Positions 18,102-28,100 of a stretch of DNA of 64,000 bases are shown piece after piece. Where the stretch lies: assembly GCF_000758605.1 (NCBI RefSeq), contig NZ_CP009282.1:6448001-6512000 (forward strand). Direction: 5' to 3'. The translations under genes were made by a program, and so were the position numbers. The stretch comes from Paenibacillus sp. FSL R5-0912. Lineage in GTDB: Bacteria > Bacillota > Bacilli > Paenibacillales > Paenibacillaceae. Numbering within the stretch: the first letter of the stretch is position 1; each line of letters starts with the position of its first letter. The notes beneath the pieces are model-generated. The model did not search any database. It was not told where the DNA came from and worked only from the letters and a program-made list of their open reading frames with translations.

Positions 18102-19808
18102 ATGAATTCCGTCGGCCAGCCCCTACAGCAGCGGCCCCTCACCACCAAACTTATCCTTGCTGGAATTCTTGGACTTATTGTGTTTGTCATGTTCCAGGTC
18201 GCCCCCCAGCTCATCCAGGGCTCCGGTGAGGACACAGCAATGATCAGCAAAAGCGAAGTTCAAGACAAAGCCGCCGCATTCGCAGCACAGCAGCTCGGCC
18301 ACGAAGCTGGGGTCAAGGATGAATGGATTGTCCTATACAAGACAGATGCCTCTTTCTACGGCTATATGTCCCGGGAGAAGCTGCTTGAGGATTACACCAA
18401 GAACAAGCTGGATCAGCGGTACCCGTATGATGTCTACCATGCGGCTCTCTATACTGCAGGGGAGGCGGATGCCCTGCTCTCGGTGGATGTCAATATGTAT
18501 ACAGGAGAGGTAGTGGCTTTTGCCCGGGGAGCCGATGCCGATGCTGCTGCAGGACTAGATTACGGGGAAGTGCCTGCAAAAGTTGTAACTAACCCTGCTT
18601 CAACAGCAAACACTGTAAGCAGTGAAGCGGATCTTCCCCTTGAGCGAAAAGAGAATCTGGCCCGCCCATGGCTGCAGTTATGGGGAGCAAACCCCGCCAA
18701 GCTGCAGATAGAAGCTAACAGTGCTGAATACGGGCTTGTCTATACGGAGAGCTCGGTGAAGGTCGGAGAATCTACGTTGCACTATAACTTCAACTTCTCC
18801 GGCGGAGAGGTCTCCTATTTCCGTGCCGGATTCTCTGCTCCCGCCTGGCATGATGCTTACGTAGACGAACAGACCTCTCTGGCCAACAAGCTCACCTTAT
18901 TCGGCTATGGTCTGCCTACATTGCTTCTGGGGATTCTGGCGCTGATCTACAGCATTCTACGCCGGGAACATACCTCTTGGAGGCGCGGGATCTTCCTGAG
19001 CTCCGCCCACTTCCTGATTATGATGGTCAGCAGCTACAATGTACTTCCTGAATCAGGTGGAGACAGTGCCACAGCGCGTATCACTGCCGCTCTGATGTTC
19101 ATCATCTTTGTTCTCTACAGCCTGCTGATGTCATCGCTGCTCTACTTCTCACTGGTCGGAGGCGATGGGCTGTGGCGCAAGGAGGGTCTTAATCCCTGGC
19201 CCCGCGCCAAAGAGCCCGGTTACGGCCAGTATGTACTGGACAGCATCCGTGCCGGCTATGTATGGGCATTCATCCTGCTCGGCGTGCAGACGTTCATGTT
19301 CATCATTCTGTCTTTCGCCTTGGATAACTGGTCCACCACGGATGCCAGCCAGTCTCCCTACAATATGAAATACGCCTGGCTGCTGCCGATTGTCGCCTGG
19401 CTTGCCGGTCTCTCTGAAGAGGCTGTGTACCGGTTGTTCGGTATCCGGATGCTCAAGAAGCTCGTGAAGAATACCTTCATCGCTGCACTGATCACTACGC
19501 TGATCTGGGCGCTCGGACATACACTCTACCCGATCTATCCGGTCAGCTCACGGCCGATTGAGCTTACGGTAATAGGTTTGCTGTTCAGCTATATCTTCCT
19601 GCGCTATGGCTTCATCGCCGTGATGTTCAGCCATGTGGTGTTTGACAGCATCCTGATGGGGGCTACGCTGATCTTCATGCAGGATAAGGTGAACATCGGC
19701 GCCGGTATTGTCACGATCATCCTGCCGTTCATCGTCGGCTACATCGTGTACCGCTTCAACCCTCCGCGCAATACGGAGCAGGCAGAGCCGGTCCAGCCTC
19801 TGACTTAG
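18102..19808 (+). CDS. CPBP family intramembrane glutamic endopeptidase
   Basis: Membrane protein of 568 residues. One N-terminal helix (about 12-32) is followed by an extracytoplasmic region of roughly 220 residues resembling two PepSY-like segments, then a multi-helix CPBP/Abi domain. The catalytic signature EExxxR is E439-R444 (SEEAVYR), with later motifs FxxxH (ALGHTL) and HxxxD-like (FSHVVFD). CPBP proteins act as intramembrane proteases or self-immunity factors; the target here is unknown. AAGGAGG precedes the ATG. Single-gene unit with its own promoter and a shared terminator. Confidence 0.85.
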   Translation: MNSVGQPLQQRPLTTKLILAGILGLIVFVMFQVAPQLIQGSGEDTAMISKSEVQDKAAAFAAQQLGHEAGVKDEWIVLYKTDASFYGYMSREKLLEDYTKNKLDQRYPYDVYHAALYTAGEADALLSVDVNMYTGEVVAFARGADADAAAGLDYGEVPAKVVTNPASTANTVSSEADLPLERKENLARPWLQLWGANPAKLQIEANSAEYGLVYTESSVKVGESTLHYNFNFSGGEVSYFRAGFSAPAWHDAYVDEQTSLANKLTLFGYGLPTLLLGILALIYSILRREHTSWRRGIFLSSAHFLIMMVSSYNVLPESGGDSATARITAALMFIIFVLYSLLMSSLLYFSLVGGDGLWRKEGLNPWPRAKEPGYGQYVLDSIRAGYVWAFILLGVQTFMFIILSFALDNWSTTDASQSPYNMKYAWLLPIVAWLAGLSEEAVYRLFGIRMLKKLVKNTFIAALITTLIWALGHTLYPIYPVSSRPIELTVIGLLFSYIFLRYGFIAVMFSHVVFDSILMGATLIFMQDKVNIGAGIVTIILPFIVGYIVYRFNPPRNTEQAEPVQPLT

Positions 19809-19848
19809 ACTTAGACGGAACCCGTTGATCCGCCCTGCATATCCTAAT

Positions 19849-19891
19849 GGGGCTGTCCCAAAGCCATGAAATGGCTGCTTGGGACAGCCCC
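19849..19891. terminator. Bidirectional terminator of the 'ctgtccc' hairpin family
   Basis: Arms GGGGCTGTCCCAA and TTGGGACAGCCCC with an inner GCCAT...ATGGC stem. The same core recurs in the repeats near 47963 and 52981. It lies between two convergent genes. Confidence 0.75.
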
Positions 19892-19922
19892 TTCTGCTCA
19901 TAATCCGGTAGGCACACCGTTT

Positions 19923-21683
19923 CTAGGCCTCGTCCTGCACAGATTGATACGGGCGGCAGGGAAACCGGAGCCGGATCAATGTCCCTTCACCAAGCGAGCT
20001 GTGAATGGCTACGCCATACTGCTTGCCGTACTGCAGCTGAATCCGCTGATCCACATTGCGGATGCCATAGCCGATTCCTTGGCCCGCAGGCTCCAGAATC
20101 TGCCCGATTAGCTCTTCCTTCATCCCGAGCCCGTTATCCTCCACCTCGAAGATCATATCCGCACCTTCCCGGTAAGCCCGGATGATCAGCGAAATCTCAT
20201 CATCGTACCAGGCATGCTCCAGCGCATTCTCCACAAACGGCTGCAGAATAAACTTCACGCTCTCGCTCTCCAGAACCTCCGGTGCAATATCATAAGCCAC
20301 CTGGATACGGTCCACATTCTTAATCCGCTGAATATCCAGATAAGACTCGGCAATCTGCAGTTCCTGCTCCACGGGAATAATCATCTCCCCGCGGTGCAGC
20401 GTCAGCCGGTAGAACCTGGCCAGCGAACGGATGACCTCATGCAGCTTATCGATCTCCCCCAGCTTGGCCATCCGGCTGATCGAAGAGAAGGTGTTATACA
20501 GGAAATGCGGATTCATCTGGGAATGCAGTACCTGCAGCTCGGTCTCTTTCTTCTCCAGGTTGACGACATAGACCTCGTCGATTAACCGCTGTATAGTTGA
20601 AGCCATGTCGTTAAAAGCACTGCCGATTTCCGCAAACTCATCATTGCCCTGCACCGGCATCCGCTTGTGGAAATCCCCTTCCTTAAAAGACTTCAGGGAA
20701 GCGATCAGCTTCTGGAAGCTCCGTGCAAAATACTGGGACATCACCAGACTGATCAGAAAGAGCAGGATCAGAGTGATCAGACAGATGCCGATGGTCACAT
20801 TTCGGACCTGCTGTGAATTCTTCTGCAGTGAAGAATAGGGAATCCAAGCCACCACGCTGGCGGGCATATTCGTAACGGGCTGTCTAATTTGCATATAGGA
20901 TTCCGGCTGCTGAATATAGCCTGAAGCGGCTGAGGGCAGCAAATCCGGTTTAACCTTGTTGCGGGAGCTTATGAAGAGCAGACGGTTGTCATTATCCACG
21001 ATGAACAGGATGCTGTCCTCGCCCAGCTGCCCGGAGCCGGCATCAGAGAAGATATACTTCATATTCGCCGTCATCTTGATCAGGCCGTTCAGCTGCAGTG
21101 TATCGTAATTGATCAGGGGACGCAGGTAGGAGATGCTCGCGTCCATCCTGTCATTGCCCACCTGCCGCCATTCATAGGAGCCGTAATGCAGCTTTAGCCC
21201 TCTATACCAGTCTTCATTCTTAATACGGTCCATGTGAAATAGAGAGTACTTACGGACATCGCCCGCTGCACTCTCGTTGTAATAGAATTCTCCGACATTA
21301 GGGTTGCTGACATATACGGACAGCTTGACCTCCGGGTCCGGCAGATTCGCAGCATTCTCCAGCCTGGGAAGAATATACTGCGACATGATGCTATATTTCT
21401 CCCAGCCGGAATGATAACCTGTCAAATAACGCGAGAGGGTCTGATCCGCGTACAGCTCGTCGGTGCTGCGGACAACATCCTTCAGCCGGTAATCGACGTT
21501 GCTGGCAATTTGCCTGACAGCCACCTCCAGATTGCTTCTGGTGTGCTCCTCAGTGGAACGCACGGAGGAGACATAGGCGTAGCTTCCGATGCCGATAACC
21601 GGTGTCAGCACCAGCAGCAGATAGGAAATAAGCAGCTTGTAGGCCAAGGGCATGTATACGGGTTTCGCACGCTTCTTCTGCAT
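19923..21683 (-). CDS. Sensor histidine kinase, YesM family
   Basis: Membrane kinase of 586 residues. Helices at about 15-36 and 295-317 enclose an extracellular Cache-like sensor. HAMP follows, then the His_kinase domain with NPHFLYNTFSSISRM (phosphoacceptor His near 391), a coiled linker before it, and a C-terminal HATPase with DNGLGM and GIGYGIRNVDQR. Partner of the upstream YesN-type regulator (six-base gap) in the glucanase operon. The ribosome-binding site is weak, suggesting translational coupling. Probably senses glucan fragments, perhaps via the co-encoded lipoprotein. Confidence 0.92.
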   Translation of the reverse strand: MQKKRAKPVYMPLAYKLLISYLLLVLTPVIGIGSYAYVSSVRSTEEHTRSNLEVAVRQIASNVDYRLKDVVRSTDELYADQTLSRYLTGYHSGWEKYSIMSQYILPRLENAANLPDPEVKLSVYVSNPNVGEFYYNESAAGDVRKYSLFHMDRIKNEDWYRGLKLHYGSYEWRQVGNDRMDASISYLRPLINYDTLQLNGLIKMTANMKYIFSDAGSGQLGEDSILFIVDNDNRLLFISSRNKVKPDLLPSAASGYIQQPESYMQIRQPVTNMPASVVAWIPYSSLQKNSQQVRNVTIGICLITLILLFLISLVMSQYFARSFQKLIASLKSFKEGDFHKRMPVQGNDEFAEIGSAFNDMASTIQRLIDEVYVVNLEKKETELQVLHSQMNPHFLYNTFSSISRMAKLGEIDKLHEVIRSLARFYRLTLHRGEMIIPVEQELQIAESYLDIQRIKNVDRIQVAYDIAPEVLESESVKFILQPFVENALEHAWYDDEISLIIRAYREGADMIFEVEDNGLGMKEELIGQILEPAGQGIGYGIRNVDQRIQLQYGKQYGVAIHSSLGEGTLIRLRFPCRPYQSVQDEA

Positions 21684-21689
21684 GCCGGA

Positions 21690-23246
21690 TCAGCTCTGCT
21701 TTCTGTAATCGGCTGCGGTAATATTGAAATATTCACGAAATTGCCTGCTGAAATAAGCAATATTCTTGTAGCCCACCTTATCAGCCACTTCGTAGATTTT
21801 GTATTGATGCTGATCAAGCAGGAGAATCGCTTTCTCCATCCGAATCCGCACAAGGTACTCATTGAAGCTCTCGCCGGTGTGCTCCTTGAACAGGACCCCG
21901 AGATGGTTCGGTGAATAGGCGAAATGGCTGGCCACCAGCCGTAAGGTAAGATTCTCCGTCAGCCGCTCCTGAATATAGACCTCAATTTGCTCCATCAGCC
22001 GGCGGTTCTTATGCTGCTTCTTCATGAACAGGATCTCGGAAATCTGGAACAGCGTATACCGCAGCCAGCGCTTAATATCATCCACCGTCTCCAGATGATG
22101 AATGGCGTCCATTTGCTCCAGACTCTCATAGGTTTCGTTCAGCGTCCCCAGATAGGCTTCAAGCCGGGTGACAATATGAATGGAGAAATGATAGACCTTC
22201 ACCGGATGCTCAAACAGGGCCGCCATCGCGAACAGCTCATCGATGCAGTCGCAAATATCAGCCAGCCTGTAGCCTGCCATAGCCCCGAACATTCCCTCCA
22301 GCACAACGCTCAGCTCTTTAATATCCTGGGTCATTCCCGGCTTGTTCATTACGGGGGGAATCACTCTGTTCTTGCCGAGGAACATTTTGCCGTTCATATA
22401 TGCCTTGGCCTGGGAAAAAGATGAGGTCAGCGCCTCCAGAGCACACACCTCAGCTCCATAACTCACAGTAATAGTGTAAGCAGTGTGCCCGCGAACCTTC
22501 AGCACCAGCTGCTGAAGCCACTCCTCCAGCTCCAGACGCTGCCCGGTATACACGAAACCAAGCTGCGAACGGTTCAGCCGGCACCATTTCCCGGCACCGG
22601 CGGATTCGATCTCTGTCCCAATATATTGGAACAGCCTGTCCAGACCGGCATAGACCTCCTCCGGATGCTCCTGCACCCGCCGGAGGACATCATCTGCCTC
22701 AATCAGCACCGCGGAGGCGCTGGAGAAGGCCAGATCCAGCGGATACCGGGCCAGAAAGGCCCCCAGTGTCGCACCGTCAATACTGCCCTCCAGCAAGTGC
22801 TGCAGCACATCATTTTTGATGAAATCAAAGGACGCCATCACGCCGCCGTCTTCCGGACCTTTGCTCCGCTCAAGATTCAGTTCAGCCGTCGCAGTGCGCA
22901 GCACGCCGATGAGCTCCTCATCATCAACCGGTTTCAGAATATAGGCATGCGCCTTTAAATCAAGCGCCTGCTTCGCATAGTGAAATTCCTGGTATCCGCT
23001 GATGAACACGATCTTCAGCACCGGATTCAGCTCCAGCGCCAGGCGGGACAGCTCCATGCCGGAAACCACGGGCATCCTGATGTCCGTAATCAGCAGGTCA
23101 ATCTCATGATTCTCGATATATTGAAGAGCGGCAAGCGGATTGCTCTCGCTGCAGACCACTTCAATGCCAAGCTCACTCCAGGGAATCAGGCAGCGCAGAC
23201 CCTCCAAGTCATAATTTTCATCGTCCACCAAGACGGCTCTGTACAT
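21690..23246 (-). CDS. Response regulator with AraC DNA-binding domain, YesN family
   Basis: Regulator of 518 residues. The receiver domain (1-120) has the acidic pair D8-D9, phosphoacceptor D55 (LLITDIRMP) and the KPVDDEE lysine loop. A long middle region precedes a C-terminal AraC helix-turn-helix pair (about 420-515; VASHFAYSPNHLGVLFKEHTGESF). I set the start at MYRAVLVDDE (23246), with AAGGAG upstream, because earlier in-frame codons are not conserved-looking. It likely activates the GH81/lipoprotein operon or a sugar importer elsewhere. Confidence 0.92.
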   Translation of the reverse strand: MYRAVLVDDENYDLEGLRCLIPWSELGIEVVCSESNPLAALQYIENHEIDLLITDIRMPVVSGMELSRLALELNPVLKIVFISGYQEFHYAKQALDLKAHAYILKPVDDEELIGVLRTATAELNLERSKGPEDGGVMASFDFIKNDVLQHLLEGSIDGATLGAFLARYPLDLAFSSASAVLIEADDVLRRVQEHPEEVYAGLDRLFQYIGTEIESAGAGKWCRLNRSQLGFVYTGQRLELEEWLQQLVLKVRGHTAYTITVSYGAEVCALEALTSSFSQAKAYMNGKMFLGKNRVIPPVMNKPGMTQDIKELSVVLEGMFGAMAGYRLADICDCIDELFAMAALFEHPVKVYHFSIHIVTRLEAYLGTLNETYESLEQMDAIHHLETVDDIKRWLRYTLFQISEILFMKKQHKNRRLMEQIEVYIQERLTENLTLRLVASHFAYSPNHLGVLFKEHTGESFNEYLVRIRMEKAILLLDQHQYKIYEVADKVGYKNIAYFSRQFREYFNITAADYRKQS

Positions 23247-23310
23247 CGCAATCAGCACTCCTTCATGCGGAAAAGAGGGTACGTATCGTATCCCTCTTCT
23301 TTCCAAACGT

Positions 23311-25140
23311 TTAGTATTCCGGGGAATAGGCCTTGATCTTCTTAAGATTGTTCCGCCATACACCGGTTTTCCAGGCGAGCAGCCTGTCATACCCCAAACC
23401 CGCTGCTTCCCTGTCTGCTTCCTCCATCAGCTGCCTGACCTCTTCCCCGCTTGCCGCAAAAATCATCCGGGGGATTACCTGCGCATACTGGTCTTTCAGT
23501 CTTTGCAGAATAATCCCCTCTTCGGAGGCAGGCGCCGGATCGAGATTGGAGAATTCGGTGATGTTCATCGCCGTCCTGAACGTTACATTCGCTTGCCCGA
23601 GTGTTGTCCAGTCCCGGGCCTCCGCAGGCAGCAGCTTCTCGCGTCTGGCTTTGGCTGAATCAATATATGAGGTATTACCGTACCAGTTGAATTCTCCAAT
23701 CTTCAGATCATCGTACTGCTTCAAATCACGGCCAATATAGGAATTATTTGGAACAGGAACTCCATCCTCCACTTTATCATAAAACATACCCTGCGGCCCG
23801 AAGAAAATAATGCGCTGTCCCTCCGGGCTCGTCGCCCAGTTCATATAGGAGAAAATGGCTTCCGGATCTCTGGCACCGGTTGTAATCACATTGACATTCC
23901 AGCCCAGTGTATTGTATCCGGAAGGGTACACCTTATCTGGATCAACGCCTGTCCGGTGCACCGGCCAGATGATATCGTATCCGTCTTGCGGATCTTTGGC
24001 CGAGAGCTGATTATCCGCCTCACGGCCGATCCCTTCCACGATGGCGTCATACGCGCCGAATACAGCGATCCGGCCGGTTTTGAGCTTCTCCAGTACCTGA
24101 TCCCGGGTTTCGGTTAATAGATCCGGAGACGTCAGCCCTTGACGGACGAGCCGGTTAGCCAGCAGCAGCGTCTCCAGGAATGCCGGATCCCGGTACACAG
24201 AAGTCAATCGGAACCCGGTGGGCACGCCGAAGATTTGTCCTGAACCTGGAGAGATGAAGCTTGGTGTCCGGTTATCCCCCGCACCGCTGTACAGCATGCC
24301 GATCATCTGTATATCCGCTCCGTCCCGGGTCTCCCCGAAGTCAATCGGGACGAGTTCAGGATACTTTTGCTGCACCCGCTTCAGATAAGCCTCCAGATCA
24401 TCCCATGTCTCCAGCTTAGGAGAGCCAAGCGCCCGGTAGATCTTCTTCTCAACCAGGAAACCGGCGTTACCGCTGCCGTTGCTGCCGTTAATATACCAGT
24501 TCGGAATCTGGTACAGCTTGCCGTCTTCACTGCGCAGCATGTTCAATGTATCCTCGCCTATGGTCTGGACAAATTCAGGATATTCCGTCAGATAAGGGTC
24601 GAGTGCCACCAGCTTGCCTGCTTTTTGCAGCCGCTCCACTTCCTTGCCCCGGTCCATGACCAGCACATCGGGAAGCTGATCCGAGACAATCATCGCGTTC
24701 AGCTTCTGGGCGGCAGCCCCGCTGGATTGTACCGGAGTGAGCGTAACCTTCAGATTATCGGTGATCCACCGGCTATGCGGCCTGCCCTCCCAGGTCGGCG
24801 CCGTATACCAGTCATAGTTCACAAATACGGTGAACTGGACCGGCTTCACCTTGGCAGCCAATGCTGAAAGGGCGGTAGCCGGATGAAGTGCAAGCAGCGT
24901 ATTGCCGGGATCACCGGAACTGCCGGAATTGCTGCGATTAGCGTTATCAGCATTACCAGTCCTGTCAATAGAATTGGCGTTACCAGTGCTACCGTTTGAG
25001 CAGGCAGCAAGACCACCCAGAACCAGCATGACTAACAGCAATTGCAGCAATTTGCCTCCTTTCACCCCATTGCAGGCAGGCCGGTTCTGCCCCTTCTGCA
25101 AGAACCGCAATAACATTGACCTATGCATAATCCTCACCAT
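23311..25140 (-). CDS. Extracellular solute-binding lipoprotein in the glucanase operon
   Basis: Family 1 solute-binding protein of up to 609 residues. The signal has a lipobox LGGLAAC (Cys near 47), followed by a low-complexity N/G/S linker. Three in-frame ATGs lie close together (25140, 25128, 25116); none has an ideal ribosome-binding site, so the start is uncertain. It lies between a GH81 glucanase (44-base gap) and a YesN/YesM pair, with no permease genes alongside. It may feed permeases elsewhere or act as a ligand-presenting subunit for the kinase. Confidence 0.85.
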   Translation of the reverse strand: MVRIMHRSMLLRFLQKGQNRPACNGVKGGKLLQLLLVMLVLGGLAACSNGSTGNANSIDRTGNADNANRSNSGSSGDPGNTLLALHPATALSALAAKVKPVQFTVFVNYDWYTAPTWEGRPHSRWITDNLKVTLTPVQSSGAAAQKLNAMIVSDQLPDVLVMDRGKEVERLQKAGKLVALDPYLTEYPEFVQTIGEDTLNMLRSEDGKLYQIPNWYINGSNGSGNAGFLVEKKIYRALGSPKLETWDDLEAYLKRVQQKYPELVPIDFGETRDGADIQMIGMLYSGAGDNRTPSFISPGSGQIFGVPTGFRLTSVYRDPAFLETLLLANRLVRQGLTSPDLLTETRDQVLEKLKTGRIAVFGAYDAIVEGIGREADNQLSAKDPQDGYDIIWPVHRTGVDPDKVYPSGYNTLGWNVNVITTGARDPEAIFSYMNWATSPEGQRIIFFGPQGMFYDKVEDGVPVPNNSYIGRDLKQYDDLKIGEFNWYGNTSYIDSAKARREKLLPAEARDWTTLGQANVTFRTAMNITEFSNLDPAPASEEGIILQRLKDQYAQVIPRMIFAASGEEVRQLMEEADREAAGLGYDRLLAWKTGVWRNNLKKIKAYSPEY

Positions 25141-25184
25141 TTCTTTACGTTGATGCCTCTATTCTATCGCCAATGCCGCCCTGA

Positions 25185-28100
25185 TTAATAGACCGACATT
25201 TCCCATAAAGAATAGCCGTACTGTGTGCCCCGCTCCGTACCGTTCACCTTCACATACCGCGCGCTGACCGGGGTGAAGCTGATATCGTCCAGTTCCCCGT
25301 CCCCGGTTGTCGCCGAATAGGCCGTTGTCCAGTCCGTGCCATCTGCCGAAGTCTCAATGGTATAGGATTTGGCATACGCTCCCTCCCAGTTCAGCAGGAC
25401 GCGGCTGACCGTCTGAGCAGAGCCGAGGTCGACCTGAATCCACTGCGGATCACTGAAGGCCGATTCCCAGCGGGTGCCAAGGTCCCCGTCCACTGCACCT
25501 GCTGCCGGCTGTTTCGGATTCTCCGAAGCGGTAACTGCCTTATTCAAGGCGAGATTCACGGATGGTGTTCCACCGGTAATTACCTGCTGCACGGAAGCAT
25601 CCGCATAGCCTGCTGCCGTTACAATAATTGTGTAAGTCTTCGCAGCAGGGAACAGTGCGGTGTTCAGCGTAATTTTACCGGCTGTCACAGTATAATCCGC
25701 TGCCGCCGCTGTAGTTCCATCCACCTTCACCGCGCTGATTGCGCCCCTCCAGGCTGCATTATCCGTGAATGTCAGCTCAACCGGCTGGCCGGCTGCATTC
25801 TGCGTTGTATCCGCTGCAAGGGCAGGAGGAGCAAGCGGCGTCACGGTGCCGCCGCTGCCGTACACCTCCAGTTCCCACAAGGAGTACCCGTACTGTGTGC
25901 CGCGTTCCGTGCCGTTCACCTTTACATAACGCGCGCTGACCGGCGCGAAGCTGACATCATCGATGGCCCCATCTCCGGTTGTCGTAGAGTAGGCTGGTGC
26001 CCAGTTCGCACCATCTGCTGAAGTCTCGATCGTATACGACTTGGCATACGCTCCCTCCCAGTTCAGCAGGATACGACTGACCGTCTGATTAGAACCGAGG
26101 TCGACCTGAATCCACTGCGGATCGCTGAAGGCCGATTCCCAGCGGGTACCCGGATCTCCGTCCACTGCACCCGCAGCAGGCTGTTTCGGATTCTCCGAGG
26201 CGGTAACCGCCTTGTTCAGGGCCAGGTTCGCGGAGGTTGCTCCGCCAGTGACCACTTGCTGCACTGAAGCATCGTTATAGCCCGTTGCCGAAACTGTAAT
26301 CGTGTAGGTCTTCGCCGCAGGGAACAGCGCGGTATTCAGCATGATTGTACCGGCTGCCACGGTATAATTCGCTGCCGCCGCTGAGGTTCCATCCACCTTC
26401 ACCGCACTGGCCGCGCTTCTCCAGGCCGCATTATCCGTGAATGTCAGCTCAATCGGCTGGCCAGCTGCATTCTGCGTTGTATCCGCTATCAGGGCAGGCG
26501 GAGTAAGTAGCGTCCCCGAATTCACCTTCGTCGGGTCAACCTTCACCAGCTTCTTGGCTTCAACTACAGCTGAGCCCGTAATTCCTCCTGCATTGCGGAA
26601 TGTAACGGTAATTGCCGCATTCGTCGGATTCCAGACCAGTGCACTATATGCCGATCCTTTCTTATACACAGTTGCACTATACCCGTTCGCTGCCCAAATG
26701 TCTTTGGTGCGTGATCCAAGAGTTGCCATGTTATGCACGAACCAGTACGTATTGAACAATTCATTCTGCTGCGGAAGTGCCGGATTCCATTTATTCAGAA
26801 CAGCTTGCGGATCGCTCAGCGCTTGAATCGGCCAGACGATATGGTACCAGTCCGTTTCCGGACCGCTGTTATCGGCTACGAAGCCGCTGTATAATCCGGC
26901 AGCCTTAGCTGTGTCGAACCCGTAGCTGGTTAAATATTCAGCCGTTGGCAGCCAGTGAATACCATAGACATACACCGGATTGCCGTTGAAAAAGGTTCCG
27001 AAGAAGTTCGAGCTTCCGTAAATCTGCCCGACAGATTTATGCGTATAGCCCGGCAGCCAGTTATCCTGGTCGTAGTTGAACCAGTACTGCTGCACTGCTC
27101 TAAGCTCCGTCGTGAAGCCCATAATGGACGCATCCCGGAACGCTGTGTTGCCGGTCAGTGTGCTCCACATATACTGGCCTACCCAGCCGAACAGGGATTC
27201 CCCTGCAGCTTCCTGGTTATTGCCGCTGTCATTGTCGGCATAACCGCCAGCCCATGAATGTCCTTCATACGGGTCGAAGTTGCGGAAGTACGGATATTTC
27301 GGATCGGTCTTCGAGGGATTGGCATAGTCACGGATCAGCTCATCAACCATCCCGCTGAATTTGTTTCTGAAGTCAGTATCGTAGGTGGCCAGTACAGCGG
27401 AAGCAAAGACATAATAGCCATACGTGAAATGATGGTCCGTTATACCGGAGTTCGCGCCGAACTCGCTGTTCTTATAGATCAGGGTTCCCCAGTCGGAGTT
27501 GTAATCGAAATAGTAGTTAGCTTCTCCTGAAGTGTACGTGTACCAGTCTGTAAGTACCGTCTTCATCCGGGAGAGGAACAGATTCTTATAGCTCTCGCTG
27601 CCGATTTGATCGGCGATCAGCACACCCATTGCCAGCGGATGCAGCTTCTTGCCCTGCCAGTAAGCATCGGCTTGCATCAGATTGGTGGCGGTGTCCGTAT
27701 CCAGCAGCGCCAGATAATTAAGCAGATCCTGACGGGAGTAGCCGGAATCACCCGGCTCGGTGAACTGCGGTACAATGCCGTAGAATTTATCGGCAGTGGC
27801 AAAGGAATTACCCTCCGTAACCTTCATCGTTCCGCGTATGGACGGGAAGGAGACAGCAGTCAGCGGCGTAGTAGTAACCTTCCACTGGTGGGGAAGCTGC
27901 GCCATCAGCGCCACATTCGGAAAGCCTGAACGCTTGAGTTCTGTAGTCGCATTGAAGGTGGTAGTGACATCCGAAGTGGTCTCATTGAAGGTATAAGCCA
28001 CCTTCGTATCCGTCACGAATGCATATCCGTGCTGGTAGAAGTAATTCAGATTTGCGGGTGCCGGAAGAGCCGATAAGCTCAGGTAGTTCTGGCCTCCGCC

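Noticed and set aside
19849..19891. Third full copy of the 90-bp dispersed repeat
   Set aside because: Only the hairpin core is shared; the GAATGGACGCTC tail found in the other two copies is missing.
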